From a virus: a stretch of 50,985 nt of DNA. Under the pieces are notes generated by a model. The model did not search any database, was not told the origin of the DNA, and saw only the letters and a list, made by a program, of their open reading frames with translations. Positions 15,271-24,387 of the stretch are shown in pieces; the first letter of the stretch is position 1, and every line of letters starts with the position of its first letter. The DNA lies in the IMG/VR virus record IMGVR_UViG_3300018481_000028, positions 1 through 50,985 of that record. One strand, given 5' to 3'. The position numbers and the translations under genes are program-made.

Positions 15271-15576
15271 CTATTCACTCCTCTTAATAGAGACGAGGAA
15301 ATATGTAGTTTTTGTGCTCTTATCTAACCTACGAGGAATTACAATCAGATCTACAAGATCACCTCTATTAAAACTTGCCACATGATTCATCTCATCATAA
15401 AGTTCTTGTAGACGATCCTCATCTCGTTCTCTCAGAAGTACTGTTAGATATTCACCACCTTCAAGAACAGTAAAGGCGTTCTCCATAGCGTCGATAAATA
15501 TGAATGTGGCGTTCGTAATGTGAATACGGCTTCCAGCACCCTCGTCTTTTCTAAAAGCTTCTTGCCTACGTGCCAT
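15271..15576 (-). CDS. Hypothetical protein, 101 aa
   Basis: Starts ARRQEAFRKDEGAGSRIHI, then beta strands and helices (FIFIDAMENAFTVLEGGEYL, DRLQELYDEMN). ATG start overlaps the end of the polymerase gene by 11 bases. It lies between the polymerase and the ssDNA-binding protein and is probably a replication accessory. No family recognised. Confidence 0.65.
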   Translation of the reverse strand: MARRQEAFRKDEGAGSRIHITNATFIFIDAMENAFTVLEGGEYLTVLLRERDEDRLQELYDEMNHVASFNRGDLVDLIVIPRRLDKSTKTTYFLVSIKRSE

Positions 15577-18500
15577 TAACGAATTCCTCAAAGGATCCGA
15601 ATTGCTCAATTGTCTTGATCGCTTCGGCTTTCAGCTTCTCAAAATATGACATATCAATCTTGAGATCAGGTGTGGACTGAGCAATCTCAGCTTCGATCCA
15701 CTTGTAGCCCTTGGTCCCGGCTACCGCGTAGTACTTATCGTCCTTTACCCGATAGAGCGTCCCTCCCCCGACAAGAACAGGTACGAAACGCCCAGTGCGC
15801 CCAAGATGCCGCATGTTCCGATGATCAAGGCCTTCTTCTTTTTCATGATCCTCCCTATCTAAGTACATTGTCCCTTGAACTACGTTCTTACTCTCGCAGA
15901 AATCATCAAAAGAAAGTTTCTCACCAGAGAAGAGAGTTTTAAATATGTAAGGATGCTGAAATTGGGAACCCACAGCAGTCCAGGTATCACCTTTTCGTGC
16001 AATATATACTGCATCATTAACGAGACATAGCTTATCATAGGTGGTTTCGACCTCGAAGTCGTATCCGTATTGTTTCCCGTGATCAACTACAAAGCGGATC
16101 GCTTTTGCAGTGACATTGGGAATTTTGACTGAGTCGGTCTTAATATGTATGACTTGATGACCGGCTTCTTGAAGGTCGTGTTTCAAGTCAATCATATAGA
16201 GGGCGCCCCGTTTGGCGACGATGTTATCCTTATTGCGAGTATCTCGGAATGGATTGGGAAACTTTGCCGAGGTTAGTCCGTAGACAATATTGATAACAAT
16301 CTTCAGAGCGTATGCCAGCTTGTCTGCTCCATCTTCATTCTCCAAATATGGAGCCAATCGACCATTCAACATGCTTCGAGCCGTAACGAAGTCTTTCCGC
16401 TTGATTGCTAGACGGGCTTCCTTGAGCTCTCTGAACCGGTCCGTGTATTTACCGAAGAGGTTGAGGAGTTCGATCGTAGTTGGGTGCATCGAAGCCACAT
16501 CAAGAAGAGCAACACGGGAGTATATCCCGGGCTCAGCGTATACGTAACCACCCTCTCCAGGGTCCTCTCCCCGATAATTACTTCGGCCCGCGTCAAACGA
16601 ATAGCCATTAAATTCCTCACTTAGATCGGTATAGACAAAATATTGCTGCGGATTCTTATCGTCACCAAATATGATCTTTGCTGTATGTCTTTGTGTGGTG
16701 TCGTTAATAGCTAATCCGCTCAGCTCAGCCAAGATTTGACGAGCAACGAAATCTTCCCATCGATCTTCCAGTACAGCCTCAGTAGCTCGGACATCGTTAA
16801 CACAATATTCGACCACCCGAGGCCAATCTGCTTCATCTACTGGTTGATCCAGAGGAAGATCCAGCTCCATGTGGTGGATACCAAGATCGATCTCGAACTT
16901 CTTCAAGCCCTGTTTAATCGAACTGATCTCCCAAATATCAGCATAGGAAAGATTGTAAGCCTGAGCAAAGAAAGCATTACGATTATTGTCTATGACGATT
17001 TTTCTAGTTAAATCATACAACTGCGCTACGCTATAACCAAGAACAGCTCCATACAAAATATGATTGTCGAAACGACGATTGTAGAAGCCTACTAACTTCA
17101 GCCTTGTCAGGGCTTCGACTTCTGCTTGGCTAGGATTAATCATCCGAACAACCGTGTCATCTCCCTGAAACTTCCAGCAGATAACAAAAAGATTCGGATA
17201 GACTTCGACGTCAAATATAACCATGCGATCGTCGGTTACTTCTATGACAGCATCCGGACCCACTTCGGATTCGGATTGGAACTTCATCGCCTGGACAATC
17301 TTCAAACACAATGCAGCTTGGTGAGTGCTGTTATTGGCAAAAGCTAAAATACGAGGACGCAAGTCAGTGACGTCGTATTTTAATCCATCCTCATATGCTT
17401 CTTCAAGAATATGAGCTATGAAATCAATAGACGGTTTGGTTCCAGGATGGATCTCTTTGCGCAGATTCCGCTCGATCAGCTCCCTAAGGCCCTTTTCACT
17501 AGTAATAGTCTTAGCCTTAAGCATCTTCTCCTTCTTCTGTCTAAGCGGAAGTCCACTGCCTATCTTGGCAATCGGTACGTTATTACAGCGAGTCAGTTTT
17601 CGGCGTAACGATGCATCTCCTGTGAACACCTTGACTTCAATTCCCTCAGAATATACAGGAGCTAGGTCAAGCGGATTTCCTATGTATTCATAATGAAGAT
17701 GTACACCTTTTCCAGATTTGCTGAGCTCGGCATATGTAGCTGGCCAACGGCTTGCTGCCTCGAGGTTCCGCTCAATATCAGTCTCACCTTCAGGGTCTTT
17801 CAGATCGAAATCGATCACCACGTGTTTCTCAGGTACTCTTACGTAGTGTAATCGAGAAGTATCAATATCTGAAAGTGTAGACCTTACTTTTTCCCATTTG
17901 CGACCAGGCGTTCCGCTTTTATTCGCGTACTGCGCGGGATTTTCTGCAAGGTCTTGATCAAGCAGTGAATCATCGTGATCCATAACCAGAGAGAACGCAG
18001 GTAGGTTCTCGTCAGTTTCCTTTGGAGCCTTAAATTTCTCAGCATTGAATCCCTCATATAGACTACGAACCCGTTCACCGTTAATTTCTCCTCGATCTTT
18101 GAATTCATCGAAGTAATTACGGAGCTCTTCTCGGATCTTGTACTGAGGACGAGTTCGATCGATCCCTGTTTCAGAACACCATTCCTTGTACAACCCGTAC
18201 GCCTGCTTCAAGGTTGTGTAATTTTGAGACTTGAATAGATCGTAATATGCCTCAATGAAATTGAAAAAGACGTCGGTCTGAAGCATCATCTCCAACGGAC
18301 GATAGCCATTGTAGTAGTTCTTACCCATCTCCAAATATACCTTGAGACAATGGGCCGCAATTGCTCCCAGCTCAAAGTCGATCTGGCTAAGCAAGGTGTT
18401 GTAATGGCGAACGGGAATCCTTACACCCGTTGGATGAATATCAATCAGTCGACGAATGATACCCGACTTGGCATCAGTAATTTTGACCGGTTGATTTGAG

Positions 18501-19321
18501 CCAATGAATAGAAGAGCTTCAGCACGAGAGGTGTAACTCGGCTTGTATTTCTCATTCATTGTCATTCGCTCATGAGCAACAATTGAATTTAACCGAGTAT
18601 TATCCTCGAGTTTGGACAAGTCACCGTCATGCTGGATTGCCACTAGTGGATTGTTCTTGAACACTTCTGTTGAGAATGTTCCAGAAGCACTACCGAGAGC
18701 TTTACCGTCGAAGGTGGTAGAATATCCCTCGAACAGATTATGAATTACATTCAGAATAGTAGACTTACCGGATCCAGCAGGACCGTAGAAGACAAAGAAC
18801 TTTTGCAGCTTCTTTGAGTCTCCCGCCACGATGGATCCGATAGCCCATTCGATTTTTGCTCTCTCTTCTACCGAATACAATGTCCCCACGAGCTCATCCC
18901 AAGCCGAAATATCACCTCCCTCCAATGCATAAGGCAAATACTTACTCGCATAGTCTGTTTTCTTTATCTCTGAGTTTGAAAACAGAATCTTCGAGTCGAG
19001 AGGGCGGCTGTTATCGCTGATATTAGCCAGGAATTTTCTGAAATTCGCCCAAGAGTTGCTTTGAAATGAGCGCATGTATCGTACTACGTAATTAATCCCT
19101 GTCTGCTTTTTCAATCTATCAGCTTCAGCTTGTAAATGTTCGTCTACCAGGCGTTGAACATCGTATTCGTCACGAGACCAAAGACCTTTTTCTTCATCCC
19201 AAATTGCATAGAAGGTCCGTCCTTGCACCATCAGATCCTGAGAACGTCCGACAATAAAATCAGGGTAGAGCTCAAACCCTTTATCTTTCGTCTCTTTAGA
19301 AAGGATCTGATAAAAATCCAT
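15566..19321 (-). CDS. Fused SF3-like helicase, PrimPol-like primase and family B DNA polymerase
   Basis: About 1251 residues. Residues 150-330 are a D5/SF3-like helicase: Walker A FYGPAGSGKST (about 179-189), a Walker B-like AIQHDGDLSKLE, and sensor LLFIGSNQP (about 271-279). Residues 440-600 look like an archaeo-eukaryotic PrimPol: D505 and D507 in VVIDFDLKD, H542 in SKSGKGVHLHY, and a GIEVKVFTG strand. Residues 700-850 are a DEDDy exonuclease: D705/E707 in FDVEVY, N749 and D753, and YCVNDVRA at 840-847. Residues 940-1070 hold family B polymerase motifs: A (LDVASMHPTT), B (KIVINIVYG) and C (IKTDS). One chain thus carries unwinding, priming, proofreading and synthesis. The usual primase-then-helicase order is reversed. 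ATG start follows AGGAGG. Confidence 0.9.
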   Translation of the reverse strand: MDFYQILSKETKDKGFELYPDFIVGRSQDLMVQGRTFYAIWDEEKGLWSRDEYDVQRLVDEHLQAEADRLKKQTGINYVVRYMRSFQSNSWANFRKFLANISDNSRPLDSKILFSNSEIKKTDYASKYLPYALEGGDISAWDELVGTLYSVEERAKIEWAIGSIVAGDSKKLQKFFVFYGPAGSGKSTILNVIHNLFEGYSTTFDGKALGSASGTFSTEVFKNNPLVAIQHDGDLSKLEDNTRLNSIVAHERMTMNEKYKPSYTSRAEALLFIGSNQPVKITDAKSGIIRRLIDIHPTGVRIPVRHYNTLLSQIDFELGAIAAHCLKVYLEMGKNYYNGYRPLEMMLQTDVFFNFIEAYYDLFKSQNYTTLKQAYGLYKEWCSETGIDRTRPQYKIREELRNYFDEFKDRGEINGERVRSLYEGFNAEKFKAPKETDENLPAFSLVMDHDDSLLDQDLAENPAQYANKSGTPGRKWEKVRSTLSDIDTSRLHYVRVPEKHVVIDFDLKDPEGETDIERNLEAASRWPATYAELSKSGKGVHLHYEYIGNPLDLAPVYSEGIEVKVFTGDASLRRKLTRCNNVPIAKIGSGLPLRQKKEKMLKAKTITSEKGLRELIERNLRKEIHPGTKPSIDFIAHILEEAYEDGLKYDVTDLRPRILAFANNSTHQAALCLKIVQAMKFQSESEVGPDAVIEVTDDRMVIFDVEVYPNLFVICWKFQGDDTVVRMINPSQAEVEALTRLKLVGFYNRRFDNHILYGAVLGYSVAQLYDLTRKIVIDNNRNAFFAQAYNLSYADIWEISSIKQGLKKFEIDLGIHHMELDLPLDQPVDEADWPRVVEYCVNDVRATEAVLEDRWEDFVARQILAELSGLAINDTTQRHTAKIIFGDDKNPQQYFVYTDLSEEFNGYSFDAGRSNYRGEDPGEGGYVYAEPGIYSRVALLDVASMHPTTIELLNLFGKYTDRFRELKEARLAIKRKDFVTARSMLNGRLAPYLENEDGADKLAYALKIVINIVYGLTSAKFPNPFRDTRNKDNIVAKRGALYMIDLKHDLQEAGHQVIHIKTDSVKIPNVTAKAIRFVVDHGKQYGYDFEVETTYDKLCLVNDAVYIARKGDTWTAVGSQFQHPYIFKTLFSGEKLSFDDFCESKNVVQGTMYLDREDHEKEEGLDHRNMRHLGRTGRFVPVLVGGGTLYRVKDDKYYAVAGTKGYKWIEAEIAQSTPDLKIDMSYFEKLKAEAIKTIEQFGSFEEFVNGT

Positions 19322-19329
19322 CAATCCTC

Positions 19330-19839
19330 CTAAAGTCCCTCCATCTCGATGACGTACGCGTTCATTTGCTTCCAGATTTCTATTTTGGTCTGATCTTCCC
19401 TAGGACTGTTCAATGGGAAGAATCCACCTCGACCATCTGGTTGATACTGTCTCCAAACAAGAACTTCAAGAATTTCGTCAACTCTATCAGCTCTTGCTTT
19501 ATTGAATGGATCATGTGATTTGTGCAATCGAAGATTCTTGAGAAGTCGCCATGCCCATTGTGGCGCTGTTCCATTAGTGGAGGAAAAGGCTACTCGTCGG
19601 CTGAGACTTACAAGAATTTCGAGAAGTGTGACCCCCTCGAGGATCAAGTCCAACGATTTCTTACCTGCGAATTCGTTACGTAGATCTAAACCGTCTTGGA
19701 CCCGATTATCATCGTGTGGAACAGTCCATACGAATTCCAGGTTGTGCATTCGTTCGAACAAGTGGCTATATGATTTACCGTTTGGAATATCAATTTGTGA
19801 GACTAGCCACTCATAATATTCATAATCAATCGTTTTCAT
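19330..19839 (-). CDS. Conserved hypothetical phage protein, 169 aa
   Basis: Begins KTIDYEYYEWLVSQIDIPNG and contains EFVWTVPHDDNRVQDGLDLR and ILVSLSRRVAF. The WLVSQI, W-x-VP-x-D-x-NR-x-x-DG and RGGFFPL segments recur in phages of Gram-positive hosts; no function is known to me. Eight bases upstream of the fused replisome gene and overlapping the membrane protein before it, so co-expressed. Confidence 0.75.
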   Translation of the reverse strand: MKTIDYEYYEWLVSQIDIPNGKSYSHLFERMHNLEFVWTVPHDDNRVQDGLDLRNEFAGKKSLDLILEGVTLLEILVSLSRRVAFSSTNGTAPQWAWRLLKNLRLHKSHDPFNKARADRVDEILEVLVWRQYQPDGRGGFFPLNSPREDQTKIEIWKQMNAYVIEMEGL

Positions 19840-20551
19840 TTCGGTCGAGACCTAGGATTTCCTCTTCATAGCTTGCAGGACTGCGACTGATTTCCATTTC
19901 CATCTCGAGCCGTTCGTTGCGAACAAACACAGTGTTGATATCGCCACTACCATGGCCGAATTTCAGATTGTCCTGTCCAACAATTACATCGGCGTGCGGA
20001 AGCGGGACGTTTTCTTCATTGCAAAGAACATCATCACCAGCATAATAGGTATATGCTGTCTGCGAATATCCGCTATTACTTTCTGAATATTCATCCTCAT
20101 GGATCACATACGGCTCTTCTGGAGATCGTGCAGCTACTTCACTTGCATAATCCCAACCAGTATTCGCATCTTTCTCAATTTCCATAACTCTTGGAGGCTC
20201 ATACACTGGAACAGGAGGCCTCAACGGTCGTTCATCATCAACAGCCGTAGAATATCCCTGTTCTTCCATTACCTTTTCGATATCAGGCTTGGGTACTGCA
20301 GCGATACTCTTCTGCTGATACACTTCCCGAATCTTCTCAACCTCAATCTCACTCTGCCGAAACGCTTCCGCTCTAATCTTTTCTCGGTTAAATCGATAAC
20401 CGAAGTAGAATCCGATCGCGGCTCCAACTGCAAGACCTCCAATAGCGGTACCGACAGCAGTAGTGTTGAGACGTCGAACCCCTTGAGCCACTTCTTCGAG
20501 ATTGGTAGCAACTTCCTCAGTCACCACTTCCGCTAGTGTCCCAGTTGCCAT
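19826..20551 (-). CDS. Membrane protein with cytoplasmic C-terminal domain, 241 aa
   Basis: One hydrophobic, glycine-rich helix at about residues 31-52 (TAVGTAIGGLAVGAAIGFYFGY) is followed by a charged helix and a long acidic, Pro-rich tail. It overlaps the next membrane protein gene by 19 bases and the following gene by 14. This may be a membrane anchor for replication or a virus-made membrane complex. Function unknown. Confidence 0.7.
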   Translation of the reverse strand: MATGTLAEVVTEEVATNLEEVAQGVRRLNTTAVGTAIGGLAVGAAIGFYFGYRFNREKIRAEAFRQSEIEVEKIREVYQQKSIAAVPKPDIEKVMEEQGYSTAVDDERPLRPPVPVYEPPRVMEIEKDANTGWDYASEVAARSPEEPYVIHEDEYSESNSGYSQTAYTYYAGDDVLCNEENVPLPHADVIVGQDNLKFGHGSGDINTVFVRNERLEMEMEISRSPASYEEEILGLDRNEND

Positions 20552-21456
20552 GACAATTCCTCCCCTAGCTGACTAATTTTATCGAAAATGAGGCCATCTA
20601 CATTGAAATCAAGTAGAATGGCACCTTCGCGACCATTGACAAAATCTCGAGCCTTCTCAGATCTACCATCGAAGACGCCGAAATTGACAAAGTTATCAGT
20701 ATCGCCATTCGGAGAAAGAAGCCAACCAACTACAGCACCAGCTTGTGATCTTTGAATTCCAAGCATATCGTAGACTTCATTCAAGAAGACATGTCCACGA
20801 GACTTGAGCAGATCATTGGCGTAATTCTGTTGACACTGCAAGAAGAGCAAGTTATACTCGGGCTCTTTGCTCCAGGAAGGTGAATACTCGTCGAAGAAAC
20901 GAGCATAGATTGACGGCTCTCCTGGACCCACTCGAGTAACAGTCTTCTTCTTTTTCGTCTTTGGATCTACGATCTCAACTTCTTCAGTGCCATACCTTAA
21001 GTTACGATCTTCTTCTTCGCCATACTTCTCAACTACACGAGCTCGATATTCGGCGAATCCTTTTTCAAGAGCTCCATAAGCAGCAGTCAAAGCAGCATTT
21101 CGTCTCGTCAAGATATTGTGAGAGCTGGTCAAGCAGTAAATCGAAAGTCCACCGACGATGATAGCCGGGGCATACAGTCGAGCGATCTTGACACCAGACT
21201 GAAAGTAAATCAGAGAAATATCACGTGAACGATCTTTCTCACTATACTCTGGGTGGTCTAACGTCTTAGCGGTATCGAGCTTGCCCTTTGCTTCTTCGAC
21301 AACCTCATCCATCTTCAAGGTAGCCCGACAAGCAAGAACAGTGCTTGCAGTCATACCGACAATACCAACTCCCAGAAGTACCCCCGGAGAACTTTTCTGG
21401 ATAAGCAAGGCATTTCGGGCGACCTGTCTACTGATCACCTCGGGGACGAACTTCAT
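20533..21456 (-). CDS. Two-helix membrane protein, DUF6353-like, 307 aa
   Basis: The N-terminal helix (GVLLGVGIVGMTASTVLACRAT, about 24-46) is followed by a charged linker, a second hydrophobic stretch (YAPAIIVGGLSIYCLTS, about 95-112) and a soluble C-terminal domain with VFLNEVYDMLGI and GAVVGWLL. The layout and the ACRATLK motif match a phage family I remember as DUF6353; the label is tentative. A paralogue lies at 23556-24371. Both lie between the small-gene region and the replication genes. Confidence 0.72.
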   Translation of the reverse strand: MKFVPEVISRQVARNALLIQKSSPGVLLGVGIVGMTASTVLACRATLKMDEVVEEAKGKLDTAKTLDHPEYSEKDRSRDISLIYFQSGVKIARLYAPAIIVGGLSIYCLTSSHNILTRRNAALTAAYGALEKGFAEYRARVVEKYGEEEDRNLRYGTEEVEIVDPKTKKKKTVTRVGPGEPSIYARFFDEYSPSWSKEPEYNLLFLQCQQNYANDLLKSRGHVFLNEVYDMLGIQRSQAGAVVGWLLSPNGDTDNFVNFGVFDGRSEKARDFVNGREGAILLDFNVDGLIFDKISQLGEELSWQLGH

Positions 21457-21667
21457 GATCTGTAGCTCCCTTCATAAAATCAGAGAGTCCTGTAATCATC
21501 TCTGTAGCTACTAGGTTTTTATTAGTTAGAATATCAGCTGCATCATCTTTTAATTCTTGAATTACTACGATATCTTTTGATCCATCTCGCTCAGCTTTAT
21601 TGATAATGAAATCGCATAAACGTTCTACGCGTCGAGCAAAATCTTCAATATCAACTTGTCTGGGCAT
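21428..21667 (-). CDS. Hypothetical protein, 79 aa
   Basis: Helical protein (VDIEDFARRVERLCDFIINK, then DIVVIQELKDDAADIL and a C-terminal helix). No motif recognised. Overlaps the DUF6353-like gene by 29 bases, so translation is probably coupled. Confidence 0.6.
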   Translation of the reverse strand: MPRQVDIEDFARRVERLCDFIINKAERDGSKDIVVIQELKDDAADILTNKNLVATEMITGLSDFMKGATDHEVRPRGDQ

Positions 21668-21678
21668 CTTCGAGTAAA

Positions 21679-22311
21679 TCAGTCAAGAGGTTCGGGTTCT
21701 GGGAGATCAAGCAAATAACCGCCACGAATTCTTGAGACGCCAGCACCCTGAAGATCAAGCCAGCCCCACTTATGATCAACGTGAGTGGAACCGAGTCCAA
21801 CGAGTTCATAGAGATCGGCAATTGTTGCAGCTCCATATTGGCTCACCAATTCGAATAGTTTGTCAATGACTTCTTCGGCTTCAGATCGATCGTCCAACAC
21901 AATATCATCGAAATCATGTCGAGCACGTGATTCACGACTCATTGCTCGTTGCGGTCCAGAGAATCTACTTCTTGGTGTTTCTTGTGAATATCGGTTATAC
22001 TGAACATGGCCTGTAGGACCAGAATATGGATGTGAGGATCTACGACTACGGCGAGAATCACCAAACATCAACTTCTCAAAGCCTTGTGATACAGCTTCAA
22101 CAACCATGTCTTTTGCTGTAGGAAGCAGTACATCCATCACAACATACCGAACAGCAGTCTTTGCATCTCCTGCTACAAATGTCTCAGAGAATTGCCTTCG
22201 AAGAGATTTTTTCCTTCGAACCGCACCACTTGTAACAGGAGTAATATCTTTGCTTTTTGGTGTTCCTTTTTTACTCGTTTCACTATTTGGCGGAAATTCC
22301 GAAGGATCCAT
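21679..22311 (-). CDS. Conserved hypothetical phage protein, 210 aa
   Basis: A basic disordered N terminus (RRKKSLRRQFSETFVAGDAK) is followed by VVMDVLLPTAKDMVVEAVSQ, an Arg/Ser-rich linker (about 88-130), and a C-terminal domain with DDIVLDDRSEAEEVIDKLFE and DHKWGWLDLQGAGVSRIRGG. This whole architecture recurs in phages of Gram-positive hosts and is usually unassigned. The basic linker could bind DNA or membrane lipid. Confidence 0.75.
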   Translation of the reverse strand: MDPSEFPPNSETSKKGTPKSKDITPVTSGAVRRKKSLRRQFSETFVAGDAKTAVRYVVMDVLLPTAKDMVVEAVSQGFEKLMFGDSRRSRRSSHPYSGPTGHVQYNRYSQETPRSRFSGPQRAMSRESRARHDFDDIVLDDRSEAEEVIDKLFELVSQYGAATIADLYELVGLGSTHVDHKWGWLDLQGAGVSRIRGGYLLDLPEPEPLD

Positions 22312-22335
22312 TTACTTCCTTATCTAGGAAAAAAG

Positions 22336-22366
22336 AAAAACCTAAGCCCCTGTTAGGGACCTAGGT
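22336..22366 (-). terminator. Rho-independent terminator
   Basis: Arms CCTAGGTCCC and GGGGCTTAGG with a short loop, followed by five T on the minus strand, after the gene at 22375-22647. Nearly the same stem occurs at 25116-25152. Confidence 0.85.
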
Positions 22367-22374
22367 CTTTGAAG

Positions 22375-22647
22375 CTATGCTTCTACTGTTTCTGTTTCAG
22401 CAGCGTCTTCGTTTCGGCGACTCTTCACCTCAGCCACTGCGTTGTCCACAGCAGTTCCGATGTACTTGGCCGAGTAGTCTCCAACGACACCACCGAGCAC
22501 GAGACCACCCACCTTGATCATAGCCCTGTTAATGGGCTCTGGCGGAAGGGTGACGTTGTGCCTGATGATCTCTGAGACCACCTTGGCCGTACTCAAACTT
22601 ACAGCGACTTGCGCAGCGAGCTTGGCGACAACAAGTGCACCTAGCAT
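22375..22647 (-). CDS. Glycine-rich hydrophobic protein, 90 aa, single-gene cassette
   Basis: Starts LGALVVAKLAAQVAVSLSTA and has a second hydrophobic, glycine-rich stretch (KVGGLVLGGVVGDYSAKYIG). It could be membrane-inserted. Start chosen because AAAGGAG is upstream; a longer reading would run through the promoter at 22676. It has its own promoter and terminator. Function unknown. Confidence 0.65.
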   Translation of the reverse strand: MLGALVVAKLAAQVAVSLSTAKVVSEIIRHNVTLPPEPINRAMIKVGGLVLGGVVGDYSAKYIGTAVDNAVAEVKSRRNEDAAETETVEA

Positions 22648-22675
22648 TTTCGCTCCTTTACATAGTAGGGGCTTC

Positions 22676-22702
22676 ATTATAGGCAATGTTTTTGCTGCGA
22701 GA
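22676..22702 (-). promoter_or_regulatory. Repeated-family promoter (22.7 kb copy)
   Basis: Minus strand TCGCAGCAAAAACA then TATAATGA. The box follows the gene at 22709-23251 and drives the 90-residue gene. Confidence 0.8.
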
Positions 22703-22708
22703 GCTTTA

Positions 22709-23251
22709 TTAATCGACCAATTTTGCTTCACCAGATGCTAGACGATTACCCAATGCCTCGAGTTCTGCTTGATCCATTTCGGTGATTGCTGCTCTAGTCA
22801 CCATAATTGGCTCAACAACGGGTACGGGCTCAGGCTCAGGAGTTGGGACAACGGCAAGATCAGCGCCTACAATCTTAGCGGCATCTTCAGCAATTCCTTG
22901 TGGAACAATTCCATTGACAAATTCGGCGGCTTTACCAGCATCCGTAACAAGTTCCATAAAGAGGGTAGAATATGCTTCAGAGGACTCGAACTCATCGCGA
23001 AGCTGTTGATTCTTGATAAAGCGTCGACCATCTTCTGATTTCTTGCCATAAGCGCCCAAAATGATCTTCTTGAATTCAGCGATAATTTTCTTACCATCTT
23101 CGGCATCAATAATTCGTTTCAGAGCTTCTGACAAGCCGCCCTTTTCACTCATCTCGAGCTCAACTAGCTCAGCTTTTGAAAGATGGAAGAAGAAATCCTC
23201 ACTTACTTCTTCATCATTGAAATCTGTGTACGTAATCGTCTTTTTGAGCAC
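22709..23251 (-). CDS. Conserved phage protein, possibly tail-chaperone-like, 180 aa
   Basis: Opens TITYTDFNDEEVSEDFFFHL, then KAELVELEMSEKGGLSEALK and FKKIILGAYGKKSEDGRRFI. The TYTDF, GGLSEALKRI and RRFIKN blocks recur in phage proteins that I remember as tail assembly chaperone-like, though this is uncertain and the gene lies far from the tail genes. GTG start with AAAGGGCG upstream. The C-terminal third is proline-rich. Confidence 0.65.
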   Translation of the reverse strand: MLKKTITYTDFNDEEVSEDFFFHLSKAELVELEMSEKGGLSEALKRIIDAEDGKKIIAEFKKIILGAYGKKSEDGRRFIKNQQLRDEFESSEAYSTLFMELVTDAGKAAEFVNGIVPQGIAEDAAKIVGADLAVVPTPEPEPVPVVEPIMVTRAAITEMDQAELEALGNRLASGEAKLVD

Positions 23252-23263
23252 GACGCCCTTTCT

Positions 23264-23467
23264 TTACTCTTTGTTCACCCCAGTGATTTTGACCCGCTGC
23301 CCCGTCTCCTTGTTGTAAATATAAAGTCCAGGGCCGAACTTGCTGGAGTCCATAACATAGACATTCGGCAGTCCGATCTGCTCCAGAGTCATCCCAACAC
23401 TGATAGCATCGTGATGAAACGGATTCGAGCCTGCCGGAAAACTCTCCAACATTTCCTGATCGATCAT
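23264..23467 (-). CDS. Hypothetical protein, 67 aa
   Basis: Begins IDQEMLESFPAGSNPFHHDA and ends with strand-like segments (LYIYNKETGQRVKITGV). No family recognised. Start ATG with GAAGGGAAC upstream. Twelve bases from the next gene. Confidence 0.6.
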   Translation of the reverse strand: MIDQEMLESFPAGSNPFHHDAISVGMTLEQIGLPNVYVMDSSKFGPGLYIYNKETGQRVKITGVNKE

Positions 23468-23555
23468 AATTAGTTCCCTTCTTAAATAGGTGGGGGCTAG
23501 CGCCGTCGAGAACTAGCCCCCAAGCTTACTCATCTCTAAGCCAAGGCTGACAGCT

Positions 23556-24371
23556 TCATGTCCAGTTCTTCTGGTAGTCCGGAACCGGTGGTCTCGAGAA
23601 ATCGATCGCAATGCAAGGACGATTATCCTCGGACATTACAGTAGAGAGTTTGATCTCCATGTGATTGCCAATATTCCAACCGACTGAGTCAGTATATGGC
23701 GTAGGCGGCAGACCAATCTCGTCGTAAAACATAGACAAACTACAAGAATCATAGTGAATCAGCTCGTAGTTGACTCGATTCTCAGCTTTCCGAATATCCT
23801 CTACTGTGCTCTGGAAATATCGCCCTGTCGTGATGTCATAGCAGAGAACCTGCCCTGTACCTACAAGGATAACTTCACCAGAGGTTGGAGGATTAGCCGT
23901 GACACGATCCTGAGCGATCTCATCTCGGATCTTCTCGTCCTGACGCTCTCCTAGTTTCTCGATCACCTTACCCTTGTACTCCTGAAGTGCGCGCTCTGAG
24001 ATTCCTGAAGCAATCGCCAAAGCAGCGATCTGTTTCGAGGAGATCCTATGGGCGACGATAATACTCGTAATCGTGATAGCACCTACACCAACCGCGGGCA
24101 AATATAGATGCCAAACTAGCTTGGCTTTCTCGGTCTTTGACAACTCTTTCAAGACCGCACGTCCGACAAATTGACCCGAATTCTGAGGATCTTCGTGAGC
24201 TTCGTGCTCTACACTTTCCCGAGCAATCAAATCAGCGGCCTTGAACGAGGCACGACCGGTCAAATATGAAGTACCAACGGTACCAACAATACCTGCAGCG
24301 GTAAGAATTACGGTTGAATTGTCGTTCAGCAAGAACTTTACTCGATTGAGCGCTTGAGCCATACCCATCAT
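23556..24371 (-). CDS. Two-helix membrane protein, DUF6353-like paralogue, 271 aa
   Basis: Hydrophobic helices at about residues 19-36 (VILTAAGIVGTVGTSYL) and 87-108 (LPAVGVGAITITSIIVAH). The C-terminal soluble domain has GQVLCYDITTGRYFQSTV, SLSMFYDEIGLP and DSVGWNI. Layout matches the 307-residue protein at 20533-21456, though identity is low. Likely a membrane-associated accessory. Two start choices (ATG ATG) three bases apart; the first has AAAGG nine bases upstream. Confidence 0.72.
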   Translation of the reverse strand: MMGMAQALNRVKFLLNDNSTVILTAAGIVGTVGTSYLTGRASFKAADLIARESVEHEAHEDPQNSGQFVGRAVLKELSKTEKAKLVWHLYLPAVGVGAITITSIIVAHRISSKQIAALAIASGISERALQEYKGKVIEKLGERQDEKIRDEIAQDRVTANPPTSGEVILVGTGQVLCYDITTGRYFQSTVEDIRKAENRVNYELIHYDSCSLSMFYDEIGLPPTPYTDSVGWNIGNHMEIKLSTVMSEDNRPCIAIDFSRPPVPDYQKNWT

Positions 24372-24387
24372 TATTAGCGACCTTTCA

